26,529 nt of DNA. Origin: Chara braunii. Lineage: Eukaryota > Streptophyta > Charophyceae > Charales > Characeae. Below the pieces are notes generated by a model. That model was not told where the DNA came from and ran no database searches. It was given only the letters and a program-made list of their open reading frames with translations. Below, in pieces: positions 1 through 8,592 of this stretch; the stretch's first letter is position 1; the number at the start of each line of letters is the position of its first letter. The position numbers and the translations under genes were made by a program. The DNA lies in assembly GCA_003427395.1 (NCBI GenBank), contig BFEA01000380.1, positions 624,803 to 651,331 on the forward strand. The letters are read 5' to 3'.

Positions 1-540
1 AATCCCCTCACTGATTACACTGTAAATGATAATCTACCTTAACCAAAATCAAAGTAGACTATCACTCACCCACACCAGATGGAAAACTCTACAGGCTGTC
101 GGTTCACACCCCATCACAAGCCAGCAAAACATCCACGAAACAAAAAAATGTCTCTGCCAAAAAATACACTCCAGACACGCCGCTGGCACTAGAGGCACAG
201 CATGGCCGCCTAGTAACGGCCCCGACCACTGCCACTCGACCTGACCGGAAAAAACCGTAGCAGGAAGCTAGCGAAGTCGTAGCATATATCGTCACAAACA
301 GAACTGCCCAGTAAACCGTAGGCAGAGAGAGAGAAGAGGACAACAAACGAGGGGCTGTCACAAACTGTTTCGTCAGAGTTTCACCAACTCATCAGGAGGC
401 TGAACCCTCAGTCTGCAGAATCCCCTCACTGATTACACTGTAAATGACAATCTACCTTAACCAAAATCAAAGTAGACTATCACTCACCCACACCAGATGG
501 AAAACTCTACAGACTGTCGGTTCACACCCAATCACAAGCC
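1..540. repeat. Direct repeat, 418-bp spacing (two ~122-bp copies)
   Basis: Bases 1-122 recur at 419-540 with only a few substitutions. Between them lies a different block (283-376) that belongs to a second dispersed family, also seen at 1151-1243 and 1437-1504. The first copy starts at the window edge, so the array may continue upstream. Short open frames here are not conserved between copies and I see no gene. Confidence 0.9.
283..376 (+). repeat. Dispersed repeat family, copy 1 (others 1151-1243 and 1437-1504)
   Basis: The three blocks share the word CAGAACTGCCC or a close variant, then GTAAACCGTA, a GA-rich tract and GAGGACAACAAACGAGG. Copy 3 is cut short after that word and runs directly into a CTAGGCTACCAG-type element remnant. 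Copies 1 and 2 continue through CAAACTGTTTCGTC. The sequence contains no recognisable domain. It is a short dispersed element of unknown class. Confidence 0.85.
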
Positions 541-544
541 TGTA

Positions 545-1398
545 CAGGGTTGCCAGGCCAAACGTATGGAGGCCCTTAAGCTGACCCCCGAACGTTCGGG
601 CGTTCGGGTCCCCGTACGGGGCCCAAACCTGAAGGGGTTTGGACCCCGCAAAAAATTATTTTGGCACCTAAGTGTTATTTGTTTCTTCTGAAACGTTTTC
701 TGTGAGTTCTTTGTGATGTAAGGTATCTCCATCTTAAGTTTGAAGCCATTCTGTTCAGCCAAAAAAAAATGAAAAATTGGCAAAGATGGGTGTCAAAACT
801 TGCTTGCCCACTCACTAATTTGTTTTCTCTCTCTTTTCAATTTTTGTTTTTCCTTTATTTCGGGGCATGAAAAAAATTCTTATTTTTTCAAACTTTGTAT
901 ATTCTCTATTATGTAAGATGCACATATCTAAGTTTTCATGGCATTTGTCAGAGCCAAAAAAAAATGAAAAATCACCAAAGATGGCGGTGTCCAAAACGTG
1001 CTCGCCCACTCGATAATTTCATTCTCGTTTTATTTTTTTTAATTTTCATTATCATTATTTAGTTTTAGTATTTGATTTTTATTTCAAATTTGGTAAAGAA
1101 TTTGGATGTAATGTTGAGGCAAATGTTGTTTAGTTTATTCTTCTGTATAACATATATCGTCACAAACAGAACTGCCCGGTAAACCGTACGCAGAGAGAGA
1201 GAAGAGGACAACAAACGAGGGGCTGTGACAAACTGTTTCGTCGGATTTCAGATTTTTTTGCTTTTTGTTTTCTCGTTCGTTTTTTTTTTTTTTTGGGTCC
1301 GAGTTCGGCCGAACGGCCAAACGCATCGAGAGGGGGTGACGAACATTCGGGCGTTCGGGTTCGGGCGTTCGGCCCCGTCCCGAACGCCGGCAACCCTG
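545..1398. mobile_element. TIR element flanked by TA, 854 bp, Tc1/mariner- or hAT-like non-autonomous
   Basis: CAGGGTTGCC at 545-554 is matched by its exact reverse complement at 1389-1398, and both sides are flanked by TA. Counting the TA, the terminal match is 12 bp and perfect. Sub-terminal GC-rich tracts carrying repeated CGTTCGGG words lie just inside both ends. TA duplication is typical of Tc1/mariner, while CAGGG termini are also common in hAT elements. No 8-bp duplication is visible, so the superfamily is uncertain. The interior is AT-rich, holds a ~194-bp tandem duplication and a copy of the 283-376 repeat, and encodes no transposase. Confidence 0.65.
652..1033 (+). repeat. Diverged tandem duplication, unit ~194 bp
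   Basis: The block around 745-830 (GCCA, an A run, TGAAAAAT, CAAAGATGG, then GCCCACTC and ATAATTT-like words) recurs around 945-1020 with substitutions and small gaps. The preceding 60 bases also align. It lies wholly inside the 545-1398 TIR element, so the element's length comes partly from internal duplication. Confidence 0.7.
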
Positions 1399-1509
1399 TA
1401 TATATATATTTTCACACTGTGAACGTCAACCCTGTATATATATCGTCAAATAGAACTGCCCGGTAAACCGTAGGCAGAGAGGGAGAAGAGGACAACAAAC
1501 GAGGTATAT

Positions 1510-1726
1510 ACATATAGTTTTAATTAAAAATTTTAATTTAAATTTGGGAAAAAATTTTGATGTCACCCTGAGGCAAAAGTTGTTCAGTTTATTTTTCTGC
1601 ATAACATAATTTTTTTTTTTTCAGAGTTCTTGGATTTTTTTTTTTGGCTGGAACCTTCCCTGGTCCTTGCACAGCCAGGCTGCACAGAAAAATAGGGTGA
1701 CCCGGGCGCACCGGCTGGTAGCCTAG
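1510..1726 (+). mobile_element. Truncated CTAGGCTACCAG-family TIR element
   Basis: From about 1514 to the terminal GGTAGCCTAG (ending 1726) this matches the elements at 25254-25512 and 26047-26327: AAATTTGG, GATGTCACCCTGAGGCAAAAGTTG, a T run, then a GC-rich GGTCCTTGC and GACCCGGGC end. The expected left terminus is missing and is replaced by the dispersed repeat ending near 1504. A further internal fragment of the same family lies at about 1060-1148. Confidence 0.75.
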
Positions 1727-2061
1727 ATTATTATTATATTTTTTAACAATTAACTGACATTCTTGAAAAACTGAGGCTCAGGCCGGAAACCCTCCAAGAC
1801 AACCCAGGAAAAAAGGATGGCCCCGGGCTATTACACAGCTTCACTCTCAATCGAGTCGGCACAACTCCAGCTGTAATGACAGTGCATACTTCTTTTTTTT
1901 TTTTTTTTTTTTATTTTATGACAGTGCATTCTATTCGGGTGAAGACGGCAGTTCAGATTGACCTAGGAACTGTCTGCCACAATGAAAGGCGTGCTACAAA
2001 AGCCTACAATTGCCGCCCAACCGCGACGGACCTCGATCATGAATGCCCACAAGGCTCAAGC

Positions 2062-2171
2062 ATCCTCCGGGACATCCCTTAAAAATCGAACGACACAGAG
2101 AAAGAAGATCAGCATGCCCCAGCGCAAGGATGACAGTGTGACATGCATAAATCAAGAAATGGTGTAAAAAA
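2062..2171 (+). pseudogene. U6 snRNA-like pseudogene, copy A
   Basis: The sequence reads as a diverged U6: a 5' stem-loop remnant (TCCTCCGGGACATCC), AAAATCGAACGA, an intact ACAGAGA box, an AGCATG triad region, GCGCAAGGATGACA and a 3' AAGAAATGGT end. It carries a 3-base insertion just after ACAGAGA and a duplicated stretch after GATGACA. I see no plant USE or TATA motif at the expected upstream spacing, and the 3' end runs into six A rather than a U run. U6 RNA forms the catalytic core of the spliceosome. This copy is most likely a retro-derived or decayed gene. Confidence 0.85.
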
Positions 2172-2264
2172 GCCCCTTCAACAATTGAACTCTTCGGTCT
2201 GCTACCGGTAGTCATGATGAGAGTGCATTGTGTTCGGCCCGAGACGGTAGGAACTGCCTGTCGC

Positions 2265-2368
2265 CGACTTTCGGGGCATAGCTTAAAATTGGAACGATAC
2301 AGAGAAGACTAACACGGCCCCAGGCTGTGCAAGGATGACACGCACAAGCGAGAAACGGTCTAAATTTA
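2265..2368 (+). pseudogene. U6 snRNA-like pseudogene, copy B
   Basis: Starts at CTTTCGGGG (the U6 5' stem-loop), then TTAAAATTGGAACGATACAGAGAAGA at near identity to plant U6, then GGCCCC, GCAAGGATGACACGCACAAG and CGAGAAACGGTC. ACAGAGA is intact, but the catalytic AGC triad is changed (ACTAACACGG in place of ATTAGCATGG). It lies head-to-tail 93 bp after copy A, and both copies follow a GAACTG(T/C)CTG(C/T)C upstream word, so the pair looks like a tandem unit. No USE or TATA promoter is evident. Confidence 0.88.
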
Positions 2369-2450
2369 AAGAACGCCTGCCACAAAAAAAAGGCCTCCCA
2401 TCCTACATCACCCTTCTCTCAGAGGAAACGACTTGAAAATGTCGGAAGGA

Positions 2451-2596
2451 TGGGGATATATTGCCTTGGTATGCAGAGGAGTGATCCTACAGGAAATATT
2501 TCAACTCGGAAGATGGGGATATATTGCCTTGGTATGCAGAGGAGTGATCCTTTGCCTTGGTATGCAGAGGAGTGATCCTACAGGAAATATGCAGAG
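2451..2596 (+). repeat. Short tandem repeat, 63-bp then 28-bp units
   Basis: A unit beginning TGGGGATATATTGCCTTGG is present at 2451 and 2514. Its inner part (TTGCCTTGGTATGCAGAGG) appears a third time at 2552. The last unit is followed by a diverged version near 2600. The open frames that cross it simply reflect the repeat. Confidence 0.85.
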
Positions 2597-2664
2597 CTCG
2601 GAATGCGGTAGTATTCAGAGGGGAGCGAATCCCATTCCAGCAACAACAGACACAAATCAAAATT

Positions 2665-2768
2665 AACATTCGATCTCAATCTATGATTCAAGTCGACTGG
2701 AAAGGAGGATAGGGTCAACATTCGATCTCAATCCATGATTCAAGTCGACTGGAAAGGAGGATAGGGTC
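2665..2768 (+). repeat. 52-bp tandem duplication
   Basis: Two copies of a 52-bp unit starting AACATTCGATCTCAAT (2665 and 2717) differ at one position, which indicates a recent duplication. There is no coding signal. Confidence 0.9.
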
Positions 2769-2942
2769 AACAAAAGAAGAATCTGTTCTTGTTTCGGAAA
2801 ACTTGGGCACGAGACAAAAAGTTTGCTAGCACTACTACGGACGGGAAGATGGTTATAGCAACATGGCTAAGACCTCCCTAGAATTGCCGCAGTTTCAGCA
2901 GGAATAGCTTGAGCTAGGCATTACCAGATAGGGGTAACTTCC

Positions 2943-3077
2943 GCGCAGTCACGAAAGCAGTTTGAAAATGCACTTCACGCATTGCCCCGAACACAACACA
3001 CCCCCACGTGTATATACATTCACCATTACAGGCCGTTTTGCCTCAAGTGCATTTTCAAACTCAAACCCTGACTGCGC
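2943..3077. repeat. Inverted-repeat (hairpin) element, ~45-bp arms
   Basis: GCGCAGTCA...GTTTGAAAATGCACTT (from 2943) is mirrored by AAGTGCATTTTCAAAC...TGACTGCGC (ending 3077). The loop contains CCCCGAACACAACACACCC, the end motif of the hairpin repeat family also found at 8593-8687 and elsewhere. It looks like a MITE carrying, or inserted by, that family. No target duplication could be assigned. Confidence 0.75.
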
Positions 3078-3594
3078 CGTAGTTTTCTCTATCAGATAAT
3101 TATAGGAGGTAAGTCTAGTAGACCCTCTGGGTAATATGCTGTAAGTGAGGGCTTCTAGCTGAGGACAGCGCTACATGCCACCTCCCCTCAACACGCATTG
3201 ATTTGCACAGTATAGCCTCACTTGGTTCTCCAGAATGATGGATAGGGATCCAAGAGTTGGTATAAACCAACATGACAGTAGGATCTTGACGGTGAGAACG
3301 GCACAGGCAGAATGACACTGGGCTTTGCCAGATCTGTCCGCCTCCTTTTTTTCAGTACTTCAAGCGAACTTTTTTGAGGAGTTCTTGATTGCAGGTTGAT
3401 CATGGGACGCTGGACCCGGTTTCCAGTCCGTCGTCCCCCCCGGGTAGAATTGCGAGGTCCCCGGCCTCGACTTCAATCTATTTTTGTGATAAAAAGTGAC
3501 CAATAAAAATAAAATAAAAAAATCCTTTCATCAAAACGGCCTTTCGAGAAAAGCAGAGAAACGGCTGCGTAGGGGCTGTTTCTCTCCTCCCTTA

Positions 3595-3996
3595 CGGCCT
3601 CGCCACACCACAGTCGAAAGGCCAAAAAATTTGACGGCTGTCAGAACAAGTTCGACAGCCTCCATTCAACAGTTTGCCCCCCCTTCACCACACAGCACTG
3701 TAGATTACACGCACTTGTGAAAGCAAGATGGAAACAGACGAAGGCGCCTGAGGGTACAACAAGCACCAGTCCATTCCGACCTTACCCCCACTCACCAAAT
3801 TTCGAAGTGAAGTCAACGACGCAGCCGAAGAGTGTCAAAGCATCGGAGTAGCAGGCTGGGGATTCAACAATTTTCGACAGGAGGTGTCGAGAAGCATTCT
3901 CTGACAACTCAATTTTCTTCCTGTCTCCGACTTCGACAGCCTGTGTGGCGAAGAGGAACTGTCAAAAATCACATTTTCGACTGTTGTGCGAGGCCC
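3595..3996. mobile_element. Harbinger-like MITE with TTA target duplication, 402 bp
   Basis: The left end (GGCCTCGCCACACCAC from 3596) and right end (ending GCGAGGCCC at 3996) are inverted repeats of about 25 bp. TTA flanks both sides (3592-3594 and 3997-3999). A 3-bp TWA duplication and GGGCC-type ends are hallmarks of PIF/Harbinger elements. Internal TCGAC and GTCGA motifs recur. The same TIR family appears at 7211-8348. No transposase is encoded, so it would depend on an element elsewhere. The plus-strand open frame that starts at 3832 crosses its right border and is judged fortuitous. Confidence 0.8.
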
Positions 3997-4111
3997 TTAC
4001 TCGCCCGTACTTCGCTTTATGCTTGTTTGTGTGTGTGGTCACAAAACTTGCTAACCAGGGTCCTTTACTACACACACGTGACGTGCTCTCACTCTACAAT
4101 ATCAGGGCCGA

Positions 4112-4265
4112 GGTCCCACAAGCAAAAAGAAAAGGATCGAGCTCCTGAATCTGGATGTGTTTTAAGCACAGATGCAGAAAAGCCGTTCAATCTCGACTTC
4201 CTGCACAATTCCGTAAACTCATCCAGATTCAGGCATTCTATCCGATCCTCTTGGCTAGTGGGACC
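4112..4265. repeat. Hairpin element, GGTCCCAC / CTGAATCTGGATG family, copy 1
   Basis: GGTCCCAC...AGGATCG...CCTGAATCTGGATG on the left pairs with CATCCAGATTCAGG...CGATCCTCT...AGTGGGACC on the right, giving an imperfect ~48-bp stem. The same TCCCACTAGC and CTGAATCTGGA words build the much more perfect hairpin at 13663-13828, so the two are diverged members of one family. Confidence 0.7.
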
Positions 4266-4329
4266 ACTCCCCAGGGCATCGAAGGGACAGTCAATGGGGG
4301 TGAGAACGAGCGTGTGATATTTCGCCCTT

Positions 4330-4630
4330 AAAAACATCTGTGGGGCCTCCCCACGATGAGAGGGCCTCCCCTCGACCTACGACCAGCATCTGACCCATGG
4401 GAAAAAAAAAAAAAAGAAAGAAAAAGACATTTAAGCATAGCCCTGCGGAGAGTCCATCTAACAAATGATAAGGAGAATCAAAAATAAAAGACAGATAGGA
4501 CAGCTTGCAAATGGATACGGAAGGGAACACAAAACAAAACAAAAAAAAAAAAGCAGAATAGAGGTAGCCTCAGGTAGGTGAAAGGTAGCACATATGAATA
4601 CACAAAGCTTCATAACTTGAAACAAAGGGT
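4330..4630. other. Non-coding stretch
   Basis: A GC-rich palindromic patch with two GGGCCTCCCC words (4341-4372) and an A-rich interval lie here. I see no gene, RNA or element end. Confidence 0.5.
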
Positions 4631-4631
4631 C

Positions 4632-4644
4632 TCTCTATCTCTCC

Positions 4645-4682
<38 letters not shown>

Positions 4683-4837
4683 AACACACGTAACTTAAAC
4701 CTAAGGGTCTCTCTCTCTCTCTCTCTCACACGCACACACACACACACACACCACACACACGCACACACACGCCCCTCCCTCCTCTACTCCTTTCTCAGCC
4801 TTCCTCCCTCATTTTTCTCTTCCACCCGCAGTCGTTT

Positions 4838-4872
<35 letters not shown>

Positions 4873-4914
4873 CACAGGCCCCCCGCACGCACGCACACAC
4901 ACACACAGCTACAG
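4632..4914 (+). repeat. Compound CT/CA microsatellite
   Basis: Alternating (CT)n and (CA)n tracts recur several times, separated by short unique bases (for example TAACTTAAACCTAAGGGTCT at 4690-4709). The long open frame over it encodes only Ser/Leu and Thr/His runs and is not a gene. Confidence 0.97.
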
Positions 4915-4924
4915 AACCACCTCA

Positions 4925-5454
4925 CCATTGTTGCGCACCGCGGCACCGCTCTTAATAGCGGCCTTCTGCAGCTGGTGTAGCGTCGCCCCTGTCAGGTGTC
5001 CTTTATCCTGCACATTCACAAAACGCGTTACACATGGCCGTGAGACTGGCGGTCAGAACGAATTGAAAATAGAGAGTTGAAACCACCCAAAAAAACGTTA
5101 AAAAAACGAAAACAAAGGAAATCAGGAGCCGAGCGACTAAGGACCTCACCCCACCACAAGATGCAGGCAACAAAACGGGAAAAAAAAGCTGCTGATACGA
5201 CAGTGGGTAAACTGCAGAATTTTGTTCAGAAATGCGGATCCCACAACTTTCCGATGTAGGAGGGCGCGGCACTTTGTTAGGGGTACATTTTCCGTTTCTG
5301 TGTACGTGGCGCGAAGTCAAGATGGACGGCCCAACGGTGCTACACAAAATGGAAAGCGTGAGGACCCCTACGGTGCTACACACAAGTAAAGCTCGAGGAC
5401 CCCTACCCCTACCAAAAAAGCTGCCGCAAAAATGAGTCCGCCTTTTCGATGTCC
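4925..5454. other. Unassigned region with an overlapping minus-strand open frame
   Basis: A 203-codon minus-strand frame spans 5003-5614, but its N-terminal part is just the 95-bp tandem repeat read through. The remainder is low in recognisable features, with one hydrophobic stretch near its C-terminus. Short direct repeats (ACGGTGCTACACA at 5334 and 5370, with GAGGACCCCTAC at 5361 and 5395) are present. I do not regard it as a supported gene. Confidence 0.5.
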
Positions 5455-5650
5455 GCCCTTGGTGAAAATGGGCCAGGTTCCACTCTGTCCTGGCCGTTGG
5501 CAGACGCCGTGTCACCCACTTGGGGAGGCCAGGCCATACGGTGGGACCCGCCCTTGGTGAAAATGGGCCAGGTTCCACTCTGTCCTGACCGTTGGCAGAT
5601 GCCGTGTCACCCACTTGGGAGCCAGGCCATTTGGTGGGACATTCCAGGCC
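5455..5650 (+). repeat. 95-bp tandem duplication
   Basis: A unit beginning GCCCTTGGTGAAAATGGGCC starts at 5455 and again at 5550. The copies differ by a few substitutions and small gaps. A partial third piece (CCAGGCCATACGG) follows at about 5646. The protein-level duplication in several frames is a by-product. Confidence 0.9.
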
Positions 5651-6169
5651 ATACGGACCTGATATGGTGGTCCACAGGAATGTCCGTCACCGTGGAAGGC
5701 CAAAAAATCCCACCGCAGTCCTTGGGAAAGACCTGCGGATGGCGGTCGTGTGGGGTCTTGATTTTGCTTTTCTGACCCGTCCTACGCGTTGCCTTAGGGA
5801 CTTTCATGTTTTCTCTTTTTGTGTATTGTGGGATCAGCACCTAAGGAAATAGGCACCCGAGCCAACGAGAGCGAACGAGGGCCTCGCCGGCTAGCAAATG
5901 TATCTGAGGGCAATTACGTCCAACTCTGCATGTATCTAACTGCAATTATGTCCATAGTTGAGCCAGAAAAGTCCTACCGATATAAAAAATAAAACGCCCT
6001 GTCCTTATCGAAAACGCCCTGTCCTTATAGCCGTATCGAGACGGCAAGTTAACCTGATTCAGAAGATGGTAATCAGGTATGCTCTAATACCGGGGGATGT
6101 CTCTTGCGACCAGCGGGGGAGAACCGACCCCAAAATAGAAAATGTCCCACGACCAAACACCTGCGCCGA

Positions 6170-6188
6170 GTCCTTCGGGACATCCGTA
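6170..6188 (+). pseudogene. U6 5' stem-loop stub (19 bp)
   Basis: GTCCTTCGGGACATCCGTA matches the first bases of plant U6 with small deletions, and nothing downstream is U6-like. On its own it could be chance (a GTCC-TTC-GGAC hairpin). It gains some weight from the other U6 copies in the window. Confidence 0.4.
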
Positions 6189-6238
6189 TTTGTTCAATTG
6201 GGTTTATTAGTTCTCATTTGTTTTCGTTTTCATTTTTT

Positions 6239-6626
6239 GGGATAATTTAAAAACTAGCCCCATAAGTTGAGATAAATGCCAAAATGCCCCTGAAAGATGT
6301 AGGTAGAGCAGAATGCCCTCTTGGACCGAAATCTTTGTGTTGTGCCCCTGTCAGGCGGGTGTGCAACTTTGCAGTCTGAACCACTCCATTTGGGCCTTGG
6401 CCTTTTGCAATAGCGCCTAAAATTTGGCAAGTGCTGGGGCATTTTGCGAAGTTGGACGGTAACCGGTAGGGGTATATTTCCAAGATGGGGGACCAACCGA
6501 CGCTGGGGCCATTTCACAAATCCCACTTTTTGCGAGAGGGGTATTCCGCTCTACCCACATCTTGTAAGGGTATTTTGGCATATATCTGAACTTATGGGGG
6601 TATTTCGCAAATTAATAAATTATCCC
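6239..6626. mobile_element. Long foldback element, ~388 bp, arms ~90 bp
   Basis: The left arm (GGGATAATTT, CCCCATAAGTT, ATGCCAAAATGCCC, AGATGTAGGTAGAGC) is mirrored on the right (GCTCTACCCACATCTT, GGGTATTTTGGCAT, AACTTATGGGG, AAATTATCCC). The centre holds GC-richer unique sequence. No protein is encoded. A clear target duplication is not visible, though T-rich bases border both sides. Confidence 0.8.
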
Positions 6627-6842
6627 TTATGGGGGTATTTCACAAAATATCGAATTGGACAAAACATCTATCCCCCGAAAACATCTATCCCCCGACCAAA
6701 CACCTGCGACGATTTGCTTCGATACAAAAAGGTAGTAGAATTTGTTCAATTGGGTTTATTAGTTCTTGTTTGGTTTTGTTTTTATTTTTTTGTTCTTTAA
6801 TATTCTTTTTCCTTTTTAAATCCAACTGGACAAACACATCAT

Positions 6843-7080
6843 TGCAGGTCAACTACTCTCTACGCTCCAGAATCCATTTCCTTGACAAATCAAAAACAAA
6901 TCGCCTGCTCGGGAACATCCGCTGAGATTGGAATCATACAGAGAAGCAAGGCCTCTACACAAGACTGACCGGCATAAATCCAAGAAAAAAATGAAACTAA
7001 AAAAATCGTCGCAGGTCAACTACTCCACACTCTGAAATCTACTCTTTGACTGCAAACAACTCATTGCAGGTCAACTGCTC
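6843..7080 (+). repeat. Three copies of a GCAGGTCAACTRCTC word around a U6-like copy
   Basis: CATTGCAGGTCAACTACTC (about 6841), CGTCGCAGGTCAACTACTC (about 7008) and CATTGCAGGTCAACTGCTC (about 7061) recur, with partial similarity continuing downstream (CTCCAGAATCCATTTCCTTGAC versus CTCTGAAATCTACTCTTTGAC). They bracket U6-like copy E. They may be remnants of a tandem or duplicated insertion. Confidence 0.7.
6906..6990 (+). pseudogene. U6 snRNA-like pseudogene, copy E (diverged)
   Basis: CTCGGGAACATCCG, GAGATTGGAATCATACAGAGAAG and a degraded 3' part (CACAAG, CTGACCGGCATAAATC, CAAGAAA) follow the U6 order. The ACAGAGA box is intact, but the AGC-triad region is deleted or scrambled. It ends in an A-rich tract, which would fit retrotransposition. 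Confidence 0.7.
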
Positions 7081-7085
7081 TCTAA

Positions 7086-7207
7086 GGGCCTCGCTCCACT
7101 ACTCTCCACACACACAAAAGACAAAACTCAAGGCGGTGAATCTTTCCATATTCTAGGAGGAGATTCACTCTCGTTTTGCACATTTCGGGAGTAGTGGAGC
7201 GAAGGCC
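7086..7207. mobile_element. Harbinger-like mini-MITE, 122 bp, TAA flanks
   Basis: GGGCCTCGCTCCACTACTC at 7086 is mirrored by GAGTAGTGGAGCGAAGGCC ending at 7207, with TAA on both sides (7083-7085 and 7208-7210). The interior has a second stem (GTGAATCT / AGATTCAC-like). Its termini resemble, but are distinct from, the larger adjacent family. The right-hand TAA is also the left-hand TAA of the next element. Confidence 0.8.
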
Positions 7208-7210
7208 TAA

Positions 7211-8348
7211 GGGCCTCACCACACCACTGTCGAAAATGCAATTTTTGACAGTTTCTCTTCACCACACAGGCTGTCCAAGTCGGAGACGGGAAAAAAATTC
7301 TCCAGTTGTCAGCGCATGCTTCTCGACAGCTCCTGTCGAAAGTTGTTGAATCCCCAGCCTGCTACTCCCATACTTTCGACACTCCTCGGCTGCGCCGTCG
7401 ACTTCTCTTCAAAATTCGGTGAGAGGTGTCAAGGTCAGGATGGACTAATGCTTGTCGTAACCTTCGGCCCGTTCGTCTTTTTCCATCTTGCATTCACAAG
7501 TGCGTGCACTCTACAGTGCTGTGTGGCAAAAGGGGGCAAACTGTCGAATGGAGGCTGTCGAATTTGTTCTGACAGCCATCGAATTTTTTCGCCTTTCAAC
7601 ATCACAAAATTCGACATATGTCAGGAAATTTTCGACATTCCCTCTTTCACAGAAAACCCCTCTTCGCCACACCGCATGTCCAAGTGAAGAACTCACGAGT
7701 CGTATGCACAAAAGAGACAAACTGGGGTGAAGATACGACAAGCATTGGTGCCTTCTCTTTTTCGACATTCGGGCAAGAATTCGACATCCCATCGGAGGAC
7801 TGTTGAAAATGTCCAAGTTGCAGGCTGGGAAACGAGCCCGTCTCGAGAGGTGGTGTGGAAACCCTTTCCCTGACAGCTCCTGAATTTTTTTTGCATCTCG
7901 GATTTCGACATGCTGTGCGGCGAGGAGAAAATGTCAAAAATTCAGTTTTCGACATTGGTGTGGAGAGGCTCTTGCCACACCACTCTCGAATCTCAAAAAT
8001 TCATGAGTCAGGCTGCCACACAGCATCGCTCAAAAAAAAAACTTGAAACTGTTCAAGAGCTGTCAGGAAGGGGTTTTCGAGTGCCCTCTCGAAACGATGT
8101 TTTTGCCCAGCCTGCAGCGTTGGAATTTTCGTGATACCGCCCCTCCGCGCTCGAGTTCGACGTCCATTTCGAGAGTTGTCAGGCCGTTTTTGGTGATGCA
8201 GCCTGTCCACGCTCGAGTTAGTCCATTTCAAGAGGCCGGTCTAGTGTGCGATCTGGCGAAGGGCCATTTTCTCTTGAAAACCGGCCTTTCGAAAAATCCT
8301 GACAGCTCTCGAATATTTTAGAGATTCGAGAGTGGTGTGGCGAGGCCC
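7211..8348. mobile_element. Two abutting Harbinger-like MITEs with TAA flanks, 1138 bp
   Basis: The outer ends (GGGCCTCACCACACCACTG at 7211 and GTGGTGTGGCGAGGCCC ending at 8348) are inverted repeats flanked by TAA (7208-7210, 8349-8351). In the middle, around 7950-7990, a right-type end (GGTGTGGAGAGGCTC) runs straight into a left-type end (GCTCTTGCCACACCACTCTCG). The block is therefore best read as two elements, about 7211-7968 and about 7966-8348, sharing a junction. Many TCGAC/GTCGA-based internal repeats match the element at 3595-3996. No transposase domain is visible; the open frames are short and on both strands. Confidence 0.75.
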
Positions 8349-8349
8349 T

Positions 8350-8447
8350 AATTCGGACCATTTCTCTATTTATGCATATCATCCTTGAACAGGGGCCATG
8401 CTAATCTTCTGTGTATCGTTCCAATTTTAACGGATGTCCCGGAGGAC
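8350..8447 (-). pseudogene. U6 snRNA-like pseudogene, copy C
   Basis: Read on the minus strand: GTCCTCCGGGACATCCG, TTAAAATTGGAACGATAC, then ACAGAAGATTAGCATGGCCCC, CAAGGATGA, GCATAAAT and GAGAAATGGTCC. It spans the whole U6 length. The ACAGAGA box is changed to ACACAGA, and the AGC triad is kept. The 3' end stops at TTA, directly against the terminus of the MITE ending at 8348, so the MITE appears to have inserted at the U6 3' border. A hairpin of the TTCCCCCGAACAC family lies upstream, as for copies A and B. Confidence 0.88.
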
Positions 8448-8592
8448 AGAGGTGTACTTTCCTCCGCACCGCCACTACAGATGCCGTCCTTTCCTGAACC
8501 AACTTCCCTGCACTATCACCCTACGGGGGACCGCCACTACAGATGTCGTCCTTTTCTGAACCAACTTCCCTGCACTATCACCCTACCGTCCT

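Larger units (their letters stand above)
6146..6795 (+). repeat. Pair of ~80-bp direct repeats flanking a foldback element
   Basis: GACCAAACACCTGCG and TTTGTTCAATTGGGTTTATT occur at 6151-6215 and again at 6695-6760. Between these two words copy 1 carries a 19-bp U6 5'-end-like stub (6170-6188), whereas copy 2 has unrelated sequence. The foldback at 6239-6626 sits between the repeats. Confidence 0.75.

Noticed and set aside
2062-2368. Functional U6 genes
   Set aside because: No USE or TATA at plant spacing, altered catalytic elements, and no clean T-run terminator after the 3' end.
3832-4317. 161-codon plus-strand frame
   Set aside because: It crosses the right border of a MITE and a hairpin element, so it cannot be one gene by descent.
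4578-4955. 125-codon open frame
   Set aside because: It is a direct reading of CT/CA microsatellite and encodes only simple runs.
5003-5614. 203-codon minus-strand frame with a hydrophobic C-terminus
   Set aside because: Its first third is the 95-bp tandem repeat. No family resemblance, and the plus strand is equally open.
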